A stretch of DNA of 64,000 nucleotides from Verrucomicrobiota bacterium (GTDB lineage Bacteria > Verrucomicrobiota > Verrucomicrobiia > Limisphaerales > J093): positions 1-64,000 of the forward strand of contig JAKLFY010000032.1 of NCBI GenBank assembly GCA_022710935.1, in the 5' to 3' direction. This document shows, piece after piece, positions 53,401 through 60,697 of this stretch. Each line of letters opens with the position of its first letter. Position 1 is the stretch's first letter. Position numbers and translations under genes: made by a program. The notes under the pieces were generated by a model. That model ran no database searches. It had not been told where the DNA came from and was given only the letters and a program-made list of their open reading frames with translations.

Positions 53401-54206
53401 TTGACGGTTACCAAGTTCCCCCGATCGTCATAGGTGTATCTTGTGATTGCTCCTATAGGATTTATCACGCTGATGAGGTAGCCATTCGCATCATACTCGT
53501 AGTCGGTTTGTCTGCCTGCTGGATCGATGATCGCGCTAATCTTGCCGTTGGCGCCCGTCGTGATTTGAAGTGAGCGACCGTAATCGTCGCTGACGCTGGT
53601 TAACGATCCGGCTGAGTTATAGGTGAGAGATACTTTGTGGAGCGTGCGGAAATCAATCTGTAAGAGATTCCCAGGCTGGTCAAAGGTTAGGACCGTGCCG
53701 CTCTTTTGGACCAGATGCCACGTGTCGGAACCTTTCACTAGCGTGTCAAATACGCCAGGAGCGTTGTTGTATGTGCCGTCGGCATTCTCGTAAAAGCGAT
53801 CTCGTTGCCCGTCCGGACGACGAATGATCACGAATCTGCTGGCCCCATCGGTTACTTCAATAAGTTTTGCACCATAGGTGAACATCCATCCGTGGCCGAG
53901 GAGGCCGCTGTGGCCATCGAGTGAGTGATAGGTACGCGTGATTTCGAGAGCAAGCGGGCCTGGGACGGAAATATCGGTATAGTGCGCTATGTAAGCACCG
54001 CTGGCCGGAATAAACGGGGAACTGCTGCTATTGCACTGGTTGCAGTCATCGCAAGGGAGGGGCGGCTCTTCCGGAATAAAAACGTCATGCCCTTGGTCCC
54101 ACGGGAAGTGGTAGGCGACGCTGGTAGCGGGTAGAAGCCACAGCACCAGAGCGAGGATGCACAAGACACTGAAAGGCCTCGCCCAAGTTGAGTCACTTAG
54201 CTTCAT
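50397..54206 (-). CDS. RHS/YD-repeat protein with a variable Cys-rich C-terminus
   Basis: A 1269-residue exported protein. The start at 54206 (MKLSDSTWARPF) gives a signal peptide (VLCILALVLWLLPATSVA). After a Cys-containing neck come dozens of YD repeats (YEYDANGYLISVINPIG, YTYDDRGNLVTV and so on). The RHS core ends with RYLQADPMGLQGGLNMYVYA and NYDPTGE, the typical junction. The last 123 residues (complement of 50397-50767) are a separate tip with 11 Cys and GCDRHLPGGRDHPGH, which I cannot assign. In polymorphic toxins this tip is the toxin. The gene is lower in GC than its surroundings. It overlaps the upstream gene by 14 bases and the next by 4. Confidence 0.9.
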   Translation of the reverse strand: MKLSDSTWARPFSVLCILALVLWLLPATSVAYHFPWDQGHDVFIPEEPPLPCDDCNQCNSSSSPFIPASGAYIAHYTDISVPGPLALEITRTYHSLDGHSGLLGHGWMFTYGAKLIEVTDGASRFVIIRRPDGQRDRFYENADGTYNNAPGVFDTLVKGSDTWHLVQKSGTVLTFDQPGNLLQIDFRTLHKVSLTYNSAGSLTSVSDDYGRSLQITTGANGKISAIIDPAGRQTDYEYDANGYLISVINPIGAITRYTYDDRGNLVTVKSPSGDTVASVAYNSDGRVSSYTEEGVTYNMTYFPNAGKVVETSARGTRTLFYNEHANITNKIDVLGNTERFGFDAQYNLARVVDKNGNATVYSHDARGNIIQKTDPLGIVTTYEYDSVFNQVTRTIEPGRTNVFSYDASGNLIEHSVSVANSSRTWRYTYDTNGQLVASDGPRTDTSDVTTFAYDNFGNVTTVTDPLGAVTQMRYNEVGQVIETAEPNGVVTTYTYDGAGNEIMRNVAGEITTTTYNMMNLPEVITLPTGQITTYRYDAFGRVTDILDTDTNRLHFTVDAYGNVLKEETFDSSGQLVQTRSVQYDALGRMTKSIDAAGHATDYSYDANNNLVMRTDPLGRVVRNRYDALNRVTNVTNQAGGQIYYLYDVLGNLASATDPLGNTTSYGRNGFGDVDWEDSPEAGRRTFSHDAFGNVVAETDARGHTTTYEYNAANLLTRKVFSDTTSEVRSYAAGPSGQSRLSSIISPQANLHWAFDSQGRISTMSQSVAGVTHRLAYSYDQQGRLATLTYPSGALLRFTYGEGGEIVGVSIGNNRLLTNVVYRPLGAPKGWTWGNGTTNHRQFDLDGNLTRFSLGLSSQTVMYDAATRITNILGSIVTELAYDALDRLTSYRTPMTQLSYTYDPNGNRLLYNDGVQTTTYTYDTHSSRLTTRAREGSESYAYDATGNVVADGTRSFVYDARGRMAQVTSSSLATAYRYNALGQRVTKSAPASDAVKEIYVYDEVGRIVGVYNEAGAVIMEVVYFRNIPVAVITDVDTLYYVYADHIDTPRVITDTGDKVVWRWDSDPFGLGIPDNDADQDGVLLTCNLRFPGQYFDEESGLHYNYFRDYDPALGRYLQADPMGLQGGLNMYVYANANPVSNYDPTGEVAPAVYIAIRAAIAAAGRALSQALARCARDPRCRCIAINRAYHALEAVGCRTCSTPSPVCCLITGAQASALSAALTLRISYIAQGCDRHLPGGRDHPGHLPQQQQAVARCAAKAVTMCRCPLP

Positions 54207-54618
54207 GGCTTTGCTCCTTCTGGGTTGATTGTTTCGTGGTGGTGGCCACTGCCCCCCCTGCGGGTGCCCGATCACGGCCGCGCCGTTGGACGTATTCGCG
54301 AATCTCGGTACTCATGGCGTCAACCTTGGCTTTCAGCTCGGGCTTTGCATCGAAGTACTGATCGATTTCCTTGGCGTGTTCGGAGCCAAAGGCCAGGAAG
54401 TCTTTCTCCGTGGTTTTGTACTTTTCCCAGACTGGTTTGAGCTGATCCGGTGTGGGGCCATCTCGCAACCAGTACCAGCAGCTTCGCGTCACTTCGAGGC
54501 GGTCGATGCTGAGCTGGCAGTATTGCTCCACAGTGAGCGGTTGGCGCTTGGGCAGCTCTGCGGCCCAAGCCGTTGCAGCCCAGCCAACAAATGCAGTCAG
54601 AACAAGAAGAAGCTTCAT
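54193..54618 (-). CDS. Small exported helical protein before the RHS gene
   Basis: A 141-residue protein with a signal peptide (MKLLLVLTAFVGWAATAWAAE) and a charged helical body (LTVEQYCQLSIDRLEVTRS, YKTTEKDFLAFGSEHAKE) ending in a low-complexity Gln/Thr/Lys tail. Its 3' end overlaps the RHS start by 14 bases, and its start is 13 bases after the stop of the large PKD/FlgD protein. It could be a periplasmic chaperone or adaptor for the RHS protein; that is inference from place and size only. A start at 54657 is possible but would overlap the previous gene. Confidence 0.72.
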   Translation of the reverse strand: MKLLLVLTAFVGWAATAWAAELPKRQPLTVEQYCQLSIDRLEVTRSCWYWLRDGPTPDQLKPVWEKYKTTEKDFLAFGSEHAKEIDQYFDAKPELKAKVDAMSTEIREYVQRRGRDRAPAGGAVATTTKQSTQKEQSHEAK

Positions 54619-54631
54619 ACGAGGAAATGGC

Positions 54632-57600
54632 TCAATAAAAGACGCGAACGAGAGCATATCGGGTTATGGACTGGCTGCCGGTGGAATCGGTGGCCACCAA
54701 GCCCAGGCGATAATCGCCTTTGTCCGCGAGAATCCCATTGTCAGCGCGTCCATCCCACTCGATCTGGCGGCCGGTGCCGGCGGCGACCGAGTTTTGTCGG
54801 ATGCGGCGGAGCACGCGCCCGTTGTCGAGGCGCGTGACGGTAAGTTCAACATTGGCCGCCTTGTCGAGGTCATACGTGACGACTGCTTTAGCTGCGCCAG
54901 AGGCGACGACCGCCGACGGATCGAAGAAGTTCGGGTCAACCTTCACGTTCAGGATGTTCGGGGCGGAAATGAGGAAAACCGTATTATCGGGCATGATGTA
55001 GCCCCAGATGCCGAAGAGGAAGGAATCGCCGGGCGGCGGCTTGGCGAAATTGCCATTGGCATCGAGGCCATCCCACTTGATCTGGTACGTACCCGCCCCA
55101 AACGGCTCGCGCTCGAGGAGGGTGACAAACCGGGTGTCGGTGTTGAACAGACCGACGAAAGCGGTGATCTCGGAAGCCCCCTGGTTGACGTTAAAGTTGA
55201 TGTAGAGATGTTGGTCCTCGTAGGGGCGGAACCTGCTCTGATCGTACAGCGTGTTGCGCGGTGGGTTGTAGCGGGTGCCGCCGGTCGAGGCGGTCAGGTC
55301 CAGGACGCGGATGATGGATCCGACGCGGTACTGGAGTAGAGCGTAGTAGGGTCCATGTGCCAGAGGCAACCCCTGGTTGTCGGTGCCGTCCCAAACATCA
55401 TCGTATGTCCCTGCGGCACGGAACTCGTTGGCCAAGTCGCGAATGATGTTGCCCCGCCGGTCCTTCAGGAACAAGCGGATGTTGGTCGGGGCACTGATCG
55501 TCGTGCGAATGGTGGCCTGCTGGCCGAGCGCTGGTGTGAACGTGTCGTTGGGCACGCTGAGAGTGGCCGCCATGTCCACGCTGAGGTCCACCGTGTCAAT
55601 GCTGCTGAGACCGCTGTCATCGGTGACACGGAGGGCGGGGACATAGTTGCGCGCTTCGGTGTAGGTGTGGGCGGTTGCCGGCGAGGTGGGGGAGGAGTAG
55701 TCGTACATGCCGTCCCCGTCGAAGTCCCACTCCCAGAAAACGATCGAGCCGTCGTCGGTCGCCGAGCCGTTGAAGTTCACGACCAAGGGAGCAAACCCGG
55801 TGGTGGGGTTGGCAACAGCGGTGACGCTGGGGCTTCCCGGCGGTCCAGCGCGAATCACCGTGGCGGTCGCCGAGGCGGTAGCTGTGAAACCTTCGTTATC
55901 CGTCACGCGCACAATGGCACTGTAAATGCCTTCCGCATCGTAAGTGTAGTCAACCAGGAAGTCGAAGCGCTCGTTGGCATCAAGGGCAGTGGTGACCGTG
56001 AAGGGGGAGTCACTATACGAACTGTTGCACAAGCCGCGCGTTCGGCAGTCCCATCCTGACAGGTCGTGCATGCAGATCTTCACCGTCTGGTCGCCATAGA
56101 CCAACTCGGCACGAATGTAGCTGACGTAGAGATAATAGTAGCCGAGCCAACTGACTTTGAGGGTATTGCCGCCGTGCTCGTCCCAGTCCGAGAGAGCCTC
56201 TGGATCCCTGATCTCATACATCGGCTCTTGCGAATTGCACTGACAGCCGACCACGGTGGCCGCCGTTGCCATCAGACCATCGTTCAGGTGGAAGGAGAAC
56301 TGCCCCTTACTGCCGTAATAGTACTCGTAGCAGTCGGCGTGCTGGATGTAGAAACGAATCGCATCCGGTTTCGGGCGAGTCTTCTGGTCTAAAAGCAGGT
56401 CGAAGGTGCCGTCCCCCTCGAAATCAAATTCCACCTTGGCGATGGCCCCGTATCGTTTGAGACCGTATCCCTGGAACTGGACCGCGAGGGGCACTGCTCC
56501 GTTGGAGGGAATCAACTGGACGTACACCTCAGGTGGATTGCCCGTCACACTGATCGCGGAACTATCGGTGGCCAGCTCACCCAGATTGTTTTGTACTTCC
56601 AGCACGGCGACGTAAGTGCCTGGTTGAGTGTAAGTATGCGTAAGGTCTCGGGCGACCGAGTCGGAGGTGTCGAAGACGCCGTCGTTCTCGAAGTCCCAGC
56701 GATACCGCACGATACTGCCGCCGGTGAACTCACCGCGCGTTCGGAACGTGACCGTCAGGGGCGCCTGCCCGCTCGTCGGCGCACAATCGGCAATCGCGCG
56801 AAACACGGCCACCGTGAAACGTGTGGTCACGTTCATCTGGTTCCCCGCCAAGTCCTTAATGGCGGCTTTGATCTGATTCTCGCCCGTCGGCAGCACTGAG
56901 GTTGGTTGGTAGGTCGCCCCCGCAGGACCCACGGTGCTCGCGGAAGTCACATCAGCGCCGTTAAGCTCTAGGACGAAGGAGTTCAGGTCCAAGCCTGAAC
57001 CCGCGTCGCTGTAGCTCACCTGGATCGCCGGTTGGCGCGTGTTCACAACCGCTCCATCGGCAGGAGCATCGACAGCCAGAAACGGCAAAGCCATGTCGCG
57101 TCTGACGCTGATGGCCGCGGAGCCTTTGTTCCCGGCTGCGTCCGTTCCATCAGCCAGGATTGAATTCAGGCCTTCCACCAGCGGGATCGAGGCTGACCAC
57201 GTCCCGTCACTTGACAGCGTCGCCGCGACGCCGTTGACGACCACATCCACCGTGTCCGGCGAACTCGTCCCACTGACGGACACCGTCGCCGTCGCGAACA
57301 GGCTGCCATCCGCGGGCGAGACAATCGCCACCTGGGGGGCTGTCGTATCCCGGGTCACCGTGATCGAGGCTGAGCCTTTGTTGCCGGCGGCGTCGGTTCC
57401 CTCAGCCAGGATTGAATTCAGGCCTTCCACCAGCGGGATCGAGGCTGACCACGTCCCGTCAGCCGCCAGGGTCGCCGCGACGCCGTTGACCAGCAGGGTC
57501 ACGGTGTCTGGCGAGGTCGTTCCGTTGACGGACACCGGGGCAGTGGCAAACAAGCTGCCGTCCGCGGGGGAGAGGATCTTGACCTCCGGCGGGGTGGTGT

Positions 57601-58306
57601 CGGGGGCGGTCCCCTGCAACAGAACAGTGCGGGTCAGGCGTTCGGTTCCCCCGGAGTTCCGAGTGAGAAAGGCGCGGAAGGTCACCCCTGCTCCCGCCGG
57701 TGGGGTGAGGTCCGCGGCCAGCTTACCTTTGAACTCGGCTGTCCACCCGCCTGCACTCCCCGCCGTGAACGTCAGCGGATAACGCAAAGTCTGAGGCTTG
57801 GTCGGTCGCAGATCGACAAAGAGGGCACCAGTGACTTCCACGGGGCTGTTCACCGTGACCGTGTATGACGCCCCCGGCGACAACGGGTCCGGGCTGATTT
57901 GCATGGTGACGCCCCCCGGGCTGCTCAAGCCAACCGACTTCGTAGCGCGCTGCTGCCCTCCCGAGGCGGAGACAGCGATCACCCGAAATGTGACTTGGGC
58001 GCCGGGCGCGGGGGCCAGCCCCGCCGGCAGTTTGCCCGTCACCTCCGCCACCCAATCGCCCCCGGACCCGGGAGTGAAAGTGAGCGGGAACCGAAGTACT
58101 TGGTCCGCCGTGGGCCGCAAGTCCAGGAACACGGCGCCCGAGAGTTCCTCGCTGGCTGCCACTTTCAGCGTGAACTCCTGTCCAGGGGCCAGCGGGTCGG
58201 GCGTGACGACGACCGACGAGATGGACTGACCCAGCACCCCGGGTGAGGACCACACGATGAGGGCCGCCGCCATTGCCGCCACCTGCCGTGACCGCGCCAA
58301 GCTCAT
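54632..58306 (-). CDS. Large secreted protein with Ig-like, PKD and FlgD-Ig domains
   Basis: A 1224-residue exported protein. GGAGG lies 9 bases before the ATG at 58306, and the signal peptide ends near GVLGQ. In order: two related beta units of about 100 residues each (both with DLRPT and PLTFT); two 84-residue Ig-like repeats (SPADGSLFATAPVSVNG and SPADGSLFATATVSVSG) that are nearly identical in DNA; an Ig-like unit; PKD domains (YRWDFENDGVFD and FWEWDFDGDGMYD); and a Cys-containing insert. FlgD-Ig units close the protein (IRLFLKDRRGNIIRDL, DVWDGTDNQG, VELTVTRLDNGRVLRRI, EWDGRADNG). It is the first large gene of the RHS run and looks like a long surface stalk or scaffold. Confidence 0.87.
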   Translation of the reverse strand: MSLARSRQVAAMAAALIVWSSPGVLGQSISSVVVTPDPLAPGQEFTLKVAASEELSGAVFLDLRPTADQVLRFPLTFTPGSGGDWVAEVTGKLPAGLAPAPGAQVTFRVIAVSASGGQQRATKSVGLSSPGGVTMQISPDPLSPGASYTVTVNSPVEVTGALFVDLRPTKPQTLRYPLTFTAGSAGGWTAEFKGKLAADLTPPAGAGVTFRAFLTRNSGGTERLTRTVLLQGTAPDTTPPEVKILSPADGSLFATAPVSVNGTTSPDTVTLLVNGVAATLAADGTWSASIPLVEGLNSILAEGTDAAGNKGSASITVTRDTTAPQVAIVSPADGSLFATATVSVSGTSSPDTVDVVVNGVAATLSSDGTWSASIPLVEGLNSILADGTDAAGNKGSAAISVRRDMALPFLAVDAPADGAVVNTRQPAIQVSYSDAGSGLDLNSFVLELNGADVTSASTVGPAGATYQPTSVLPTGENQIKAAIKDLAGNQMNVTTRFTVAVFRAIADCAPTSGQAPLTVTFRTRGEFTGGSIVRYRWDFENDGVFDTSDSVARDLTHTYTQPGTYVAVLEVQNNLGELATDSSAISVTGNPPEVYVQLIPSNGAVPLAVQFQGYGLKRYGAIAKVEFDFEGDGTFDLLLDQKTRPKPDAIRFYIQHADCYEYYYGSKGQFSFHLNDGLMATAATVVGCQCNSQEPMYEIRDPEALSDWDEHGGNTLKVSWLGYYYLYVSYIRAELVYGDQTVKICMHDLSGWDCRTRGLCNSSYSDSPFTVTTALDANERFDFLVDYTYDAEGIYSAIVRVTDNEGFTATASATATVIRAGPPGSPSVTAVANPTTGFAPLVVNFNGSATDDGSIVFWEWDFDGDGMYDYSSPTSPATAHTYTEARNYVPALRVTDDSGLSSIDTVDLSVDMAATLSVPNDTFTPALGQQATIRTTISAPTNIRLFLKDRRGNIIRDLANEFRAAGTYDDVWDGTDNQGLPLAHGPYYALLQYRVGSIIRVLDLTASTGGTRYNPPRNTLYDQSRFRPYEDQHLYINFNVNQGASEITAFVGLFNTDTRFVTLLEREPFGAGTYQIKWDGLDANGNFAKPPPGDSFLFGIWGYIMPDNTVFLISAPNILNVKVDPNFFDPSAVVASGAAKAVVTYDLDKAANVELTVTRLDNGRVLRRIRQNSVAAGTGRQIEWDGRADNGILADKGDYRLGLVATDSTGSQSITRYALVRVFY

Positions 58307-58372
58307 AGGAACCTCCAGCGAATAGGGTTGGCCGCCGCCGGCTCGAACCGCCGGCCAACGTCAGCCCAACTG

Positions 58373-58912
58373 TCAATTGGAACGAAAACCAATCCGCGAT
58401 CGGCGAACGAACAGCCAAAAGCCGCACACCACCCCGGTCAACGCCAGCGCACCCTGCGGTTCGGGAATCGGCCCCAAAGTGGTGCCCGCATCAGACTCGC
58501 CCGCTGCTCCGAAGGCCAGGTACTGCACCGACCCCGGCGGCAGGGCGCTCACAAAGGAGAAGCCGCCCAGGGTCGTCCCGATGCCCACGTCTGACGTGGG
58601 GGGGGTGAGGTTAATCGAGAAGAAGTCCTGGCCCACCGGCGGGATGGATTCGTCGCTGACCCAACCGGGAGGAACGACGACGTCACCTCCGCTGGCGACA
58701 TCGAGCGGGTTCCAGTCGCGCAGGGCAGCCGCGAAGCCGAAGGCGAGTGACCAACTGCTCACGTCGAACGTGCCGCCGGTGTTGTTAATCGTATAGGCGT
58801 AGGTGAATGTACCGTCGCCGTTGTCAATGGGGCTACACTCGACAACTGCGGCTCTTCCGCCAAAACAAGCCGCGAGAGCCAAGCAAGCGGCTCCGATAAT
58901 TGCGCGTTGCAT
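58373..58912 (-). CDS. PEP-CTERM sorted exported protein
   Basis: A 179-residue protein. The ATG at 58912 is preceded by GGAGGAG at the right distance, which favours it over an in-frame ATG at 58933. A signal peptide (ACLALAACFGGRAA) is followed by a beta-rich body (YAYTINNTGGTFDVSSW). The C-terminus is a PEP-CTERM sorting signal: PIPEPQGALAL, a hydrophobic stretch GVVCGFWLF and basic RRSR. Such proteins are handled by exosortase and usually end up in the extracellular matrix. It lies 66 bases upstream of the large PKD/FlgD gene and may lead the same transcript. The body gives no function. Confidence 0.87.
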   Translation of the reverse strand: MQRAIIGAACLALAACFGGRAAVVECSPIDNGDGTFTYAYTINNTGGTFDVSSWSLAFGFAAALRDWNPLDVASGGDVVVPPGWVSDESIPPVGQDFFSINLTPPTSDVGIGTTLGGFSFVSALPPGSVQYLAFGAAGESDAGTTLGPIPEPQGALALTGVVCGFWLFVRRSRIGFRSN

Positions 58913-59196
58913 TAGAAAGACTCCTCCTAACATAGACTTTCGCCGGATTGGTGATGTGCGACGATTCGTAAGCTATCTTGAAGCCATGTCAATCTTTTTT
59001 TCGGCCTCATTTTTGAAAAAGTGACAAAGATGTTGGAGCAAAGTGGTATGCAACGAGTTGGCGTGGGCTGCAGTGCGCCAGGTCTTCGTCGGCACGCTCG
59101 ATCTGGCCCGCAGCCCGCAGGCGGCAAGACGCTCACGGTGCGCCTCCATCGGCTCAACAGTGCAATTCAGTCCAGCCATGAACGCAGCGGAAATCA

Positions 59197-59592
59197 TCAA
59201 CGAACTACCAATACTTCACCTTTTCGGGAATGACAAAACGCACGCCGCCCCTCGGATCGAACATCGCCGGCGTACCGCGGGATGACATGAACGTGGGCGT
59301 GCGTGACCGTTTGCCCGGCGGCTTCGCCGATATTGACCCCGACGTTGTAGCCGTCAGGATGGAAGTCGGCGTCCAGCTTCAATCGGGCTTGCGACAAAAG
59401 GTCGAGGGCGGCGGCCTGTTCATCGGCGGTCAGCGACAGGAAGCTCGGCTCGTGCCTGAAAGGAATGATCAGCAGGTGTCCATTGGTGACGGGGTAGCGG
59501 TCGAAGCGGGCGTAGCAGAGGCGGTTGCGCAGCACCACGTCCTCCGCGGCGGGCAAACAGAATGGGCACGGCGGGTTCACGGATATCGTCAA
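59197..59592 (-). CDS. HIT-family hydrolase with frameshifted C-terminus
   Basis: A histidine-triad nucleotide hydrolase or transferase. Zinc-type Cys are near the start (CPFC), then FDRYPVTNGHLLIIP and the active-site triad THAHVHVIPRY (His98, 100 and 102). After RYAGDV the frame is wrong. The next frame reads FDPRGGVRFVIPEKVKYW and stops at 59205, which is how this family normally ends. A small indel near 59258-59264 therefore replaced about 18 C-terminal residues; assembly error is possible. The start at 59592 is TTG and overlaps an upstream TGA; GTG at 59580 is an alternative. Confidence 0.82.
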   Translation of the reverse strand: MTISVNPPCPFCLPAAEDVVLRNRLCYARFDRYPVTNGHLLIIPFRHEPSFLSLTADEQAAALDLLSQARLKLDADFHPDGYNVGVNIGEAAGQTVTHAHVHVIPRYAGDVRSEGRRAFCHSRKGEVLVVR

Positions 59593-59730
59593 TCCGGGCT
59601 GTCGAGCGTCTGGACGAACTCCGCAATCACTCGCAGGTCCGCCTCGTCCTCAGGGTAGTAAGGTCTTCTCCGGGTAACGCAGCGCAACGCTCGCAAGCGC
59701 GGGCTGATTCGTTGTGCTGTCGTCAGTCAT
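59589..59730 (-). other. Possible small broken reading frame upstream of the HIT gene
   Basis: An ATG at 59730 opens MTDDSTTNQPALASVALRYP. After a shift near 59660 a second frame reads YYPEDEADLRVIAEFVQTLD and stops at 59589, where the stop overlaps the TTG start of the HIT gene. The conserved-looking composition and coupling suggest a small gene broken by one indel, but no family is recognised and chance is possible. Confidence 0.3.
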
Positions 59731-59979
59731 CGCTGCGGCAAAGCTACGCCCAGCACACCGCCGATGCTGGGAGCGTCCGGACAGAATTCGCAGCGCGATG
59801 GTTTGAAGGTTTCATTCGCTCGCCGTTCATGTTTCGTTTTGAACGGCATCGAAACATGCTCTTGGCCCTCAAGGCTGTCGAGTCCCGAATCCCTCGCGCG
59901 CGCGTTCGCGCGTTCGCCGCCACTTGACGAACTGGTCCTGCGCGCCCTCGATCAGAGGCGGCAAGACGGCGAAGTGCCG

Positions 59980-60261
59980 CGCCCGCGCCGACTGGCGTTG
60001 ATGAACCTGTTCCTCCACGGTGTCGAGCCGCACATCCACCTCGGCAACACGATCCGCGAACCCGACCGCGACGATTTCACCGTCGACACCAGCAACAAGC
60101 TCGACATCACGTGGCTCAAGGACGAATCGCTCGAGGACAGGGATGAACTGCCCGAACCGCAGGACCTCGCCAGGGAGGCCATCACAGAACTCGAAGCCGT
60201 GGTGGGCGACTTGCGGGAGATCGTGGCGTTGGTCGAGAAGGACGAAGGAGTGGAAAAGTAG
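59980..60261 (+). pseudogene. hsdM remnant (internal deletion)
   Basis: Within a longer open frame, the residues from about 59985 read RLALMNLFLHGVEPHIHLGN, like the region just before motif IV of type I methylase subunits (RMNLxLHGxxxxIxxGDT). The remainder (SNKLDITWLKDESLEDRDEL, EAITELEAVVGDLREIV) resembles the extreme C-terminus of HsdM. The catalytic NPPF motif and everything between is missing. It is the M-subunit remnant of the same type I locus as the hsdS gene downstream. The plus-strand frame before 59980 shows no homology I can recognise. Confidence 0.62.
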
Positions 60262-60312
60262 AAGAATCCCGTGAGCATCACTGCGCTTTGTGGTAAGAAT
60301 GGGGTGGAACGT

Positions 60313-60564
60313 ATGCCAACACAGGAAGAACTGCTGAACCGCATCTCGATCGACGCGCGGGTTTGCTTCGGCAAGCCCTGCATCAAAGGGACGCGCATCT
60401 GGGTGTCGCTTGTCCTCGACTTTCTTGCCTCGGGGACGACCCCAGAGGAACTGCTCAAACAGTACCCCGGCCTGACGCCGCTGGATATCCAAGCCTGCAT
60501 CGCCTATGGCGCGGAGATGAGCCGCGAACGCCATGTGCCCATCCCCGTCGCGTCGCCGGCATGA
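60313..60564 (+). CDS. DUF433 family protein (antitoxin-like)
   Basis: An 83-residue protein with the whole DUF433 pattern: RISIDARVCFGKPCIKGTRI, then VSLVLDFLASGTTPEELLKQ and YPGLTPLDIQACIAYGAE. These proteins contain a small helix-turn-helix-like fold and often sit directly before a DUF5615 PIN-like gene, forming a probable toxin-antitoxin pair. Here the ATG of such a partner overlaps the stop (ATGA). The ATG at 60313 is preferred to the GTG at 60271. The gene itself is intact. Confidence 0.88.
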   Translation: MPTQEELLNRISIDARVCFGKPCIKGTRIWVSLVLDFLASGTTPEELLKQYPGLTPLDIQACIAYGAEMSRERHVPIPVASPA

Positions 60565-60635
60565 AGCTCAAGCTCGACGAGAACTTCGGCCAGCGTTGGC
60601 TTGAAACCCGGGCGGCTCACGGATTGCAGGGATGA
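60561..60635 (+). pseudogene. DUF5615 PIN-like gene cut to 24 codons
   Basis: MKLKLDENFGQRWLETRAAH is the standard start of DUF5615 proteins, which carry the first acidic PIN residue in LDEN. Normal members are about 110 residues. The frame stops at 60635, within a CCACGGAT palindrome that begins at about 60619, so insertion of or deletion at that repeat removed the rest. The DUF433 gene in front is thus left without its toxin. Confidence 0.75.
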
Positions 60636-60681
60636 CACGGATAAAGGAATCCTCATCCGTGAAATCCGTGACATCTGTGGT
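60619..60681 (+). repeat. CCACGGAT palindrome, copy B
   Basis: CACGGATTGCAGGGATGACA then an interior then GTGAAATCCGTGACATCTGT. It has the same orientation as copies A and C. It ends 16 bases before the hsdS start and truncates the DUF5615 gene. Confidence 0.8.
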
Positions 60682-60697
60682 GAATAACGAGCCCAGC

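Noticed and set aside
59764-60261. A 165-codon frame taken as an intact gene
   Set aside because: Only its latter part resembles HsdM, with the catalytic region missing; the front has no sense.
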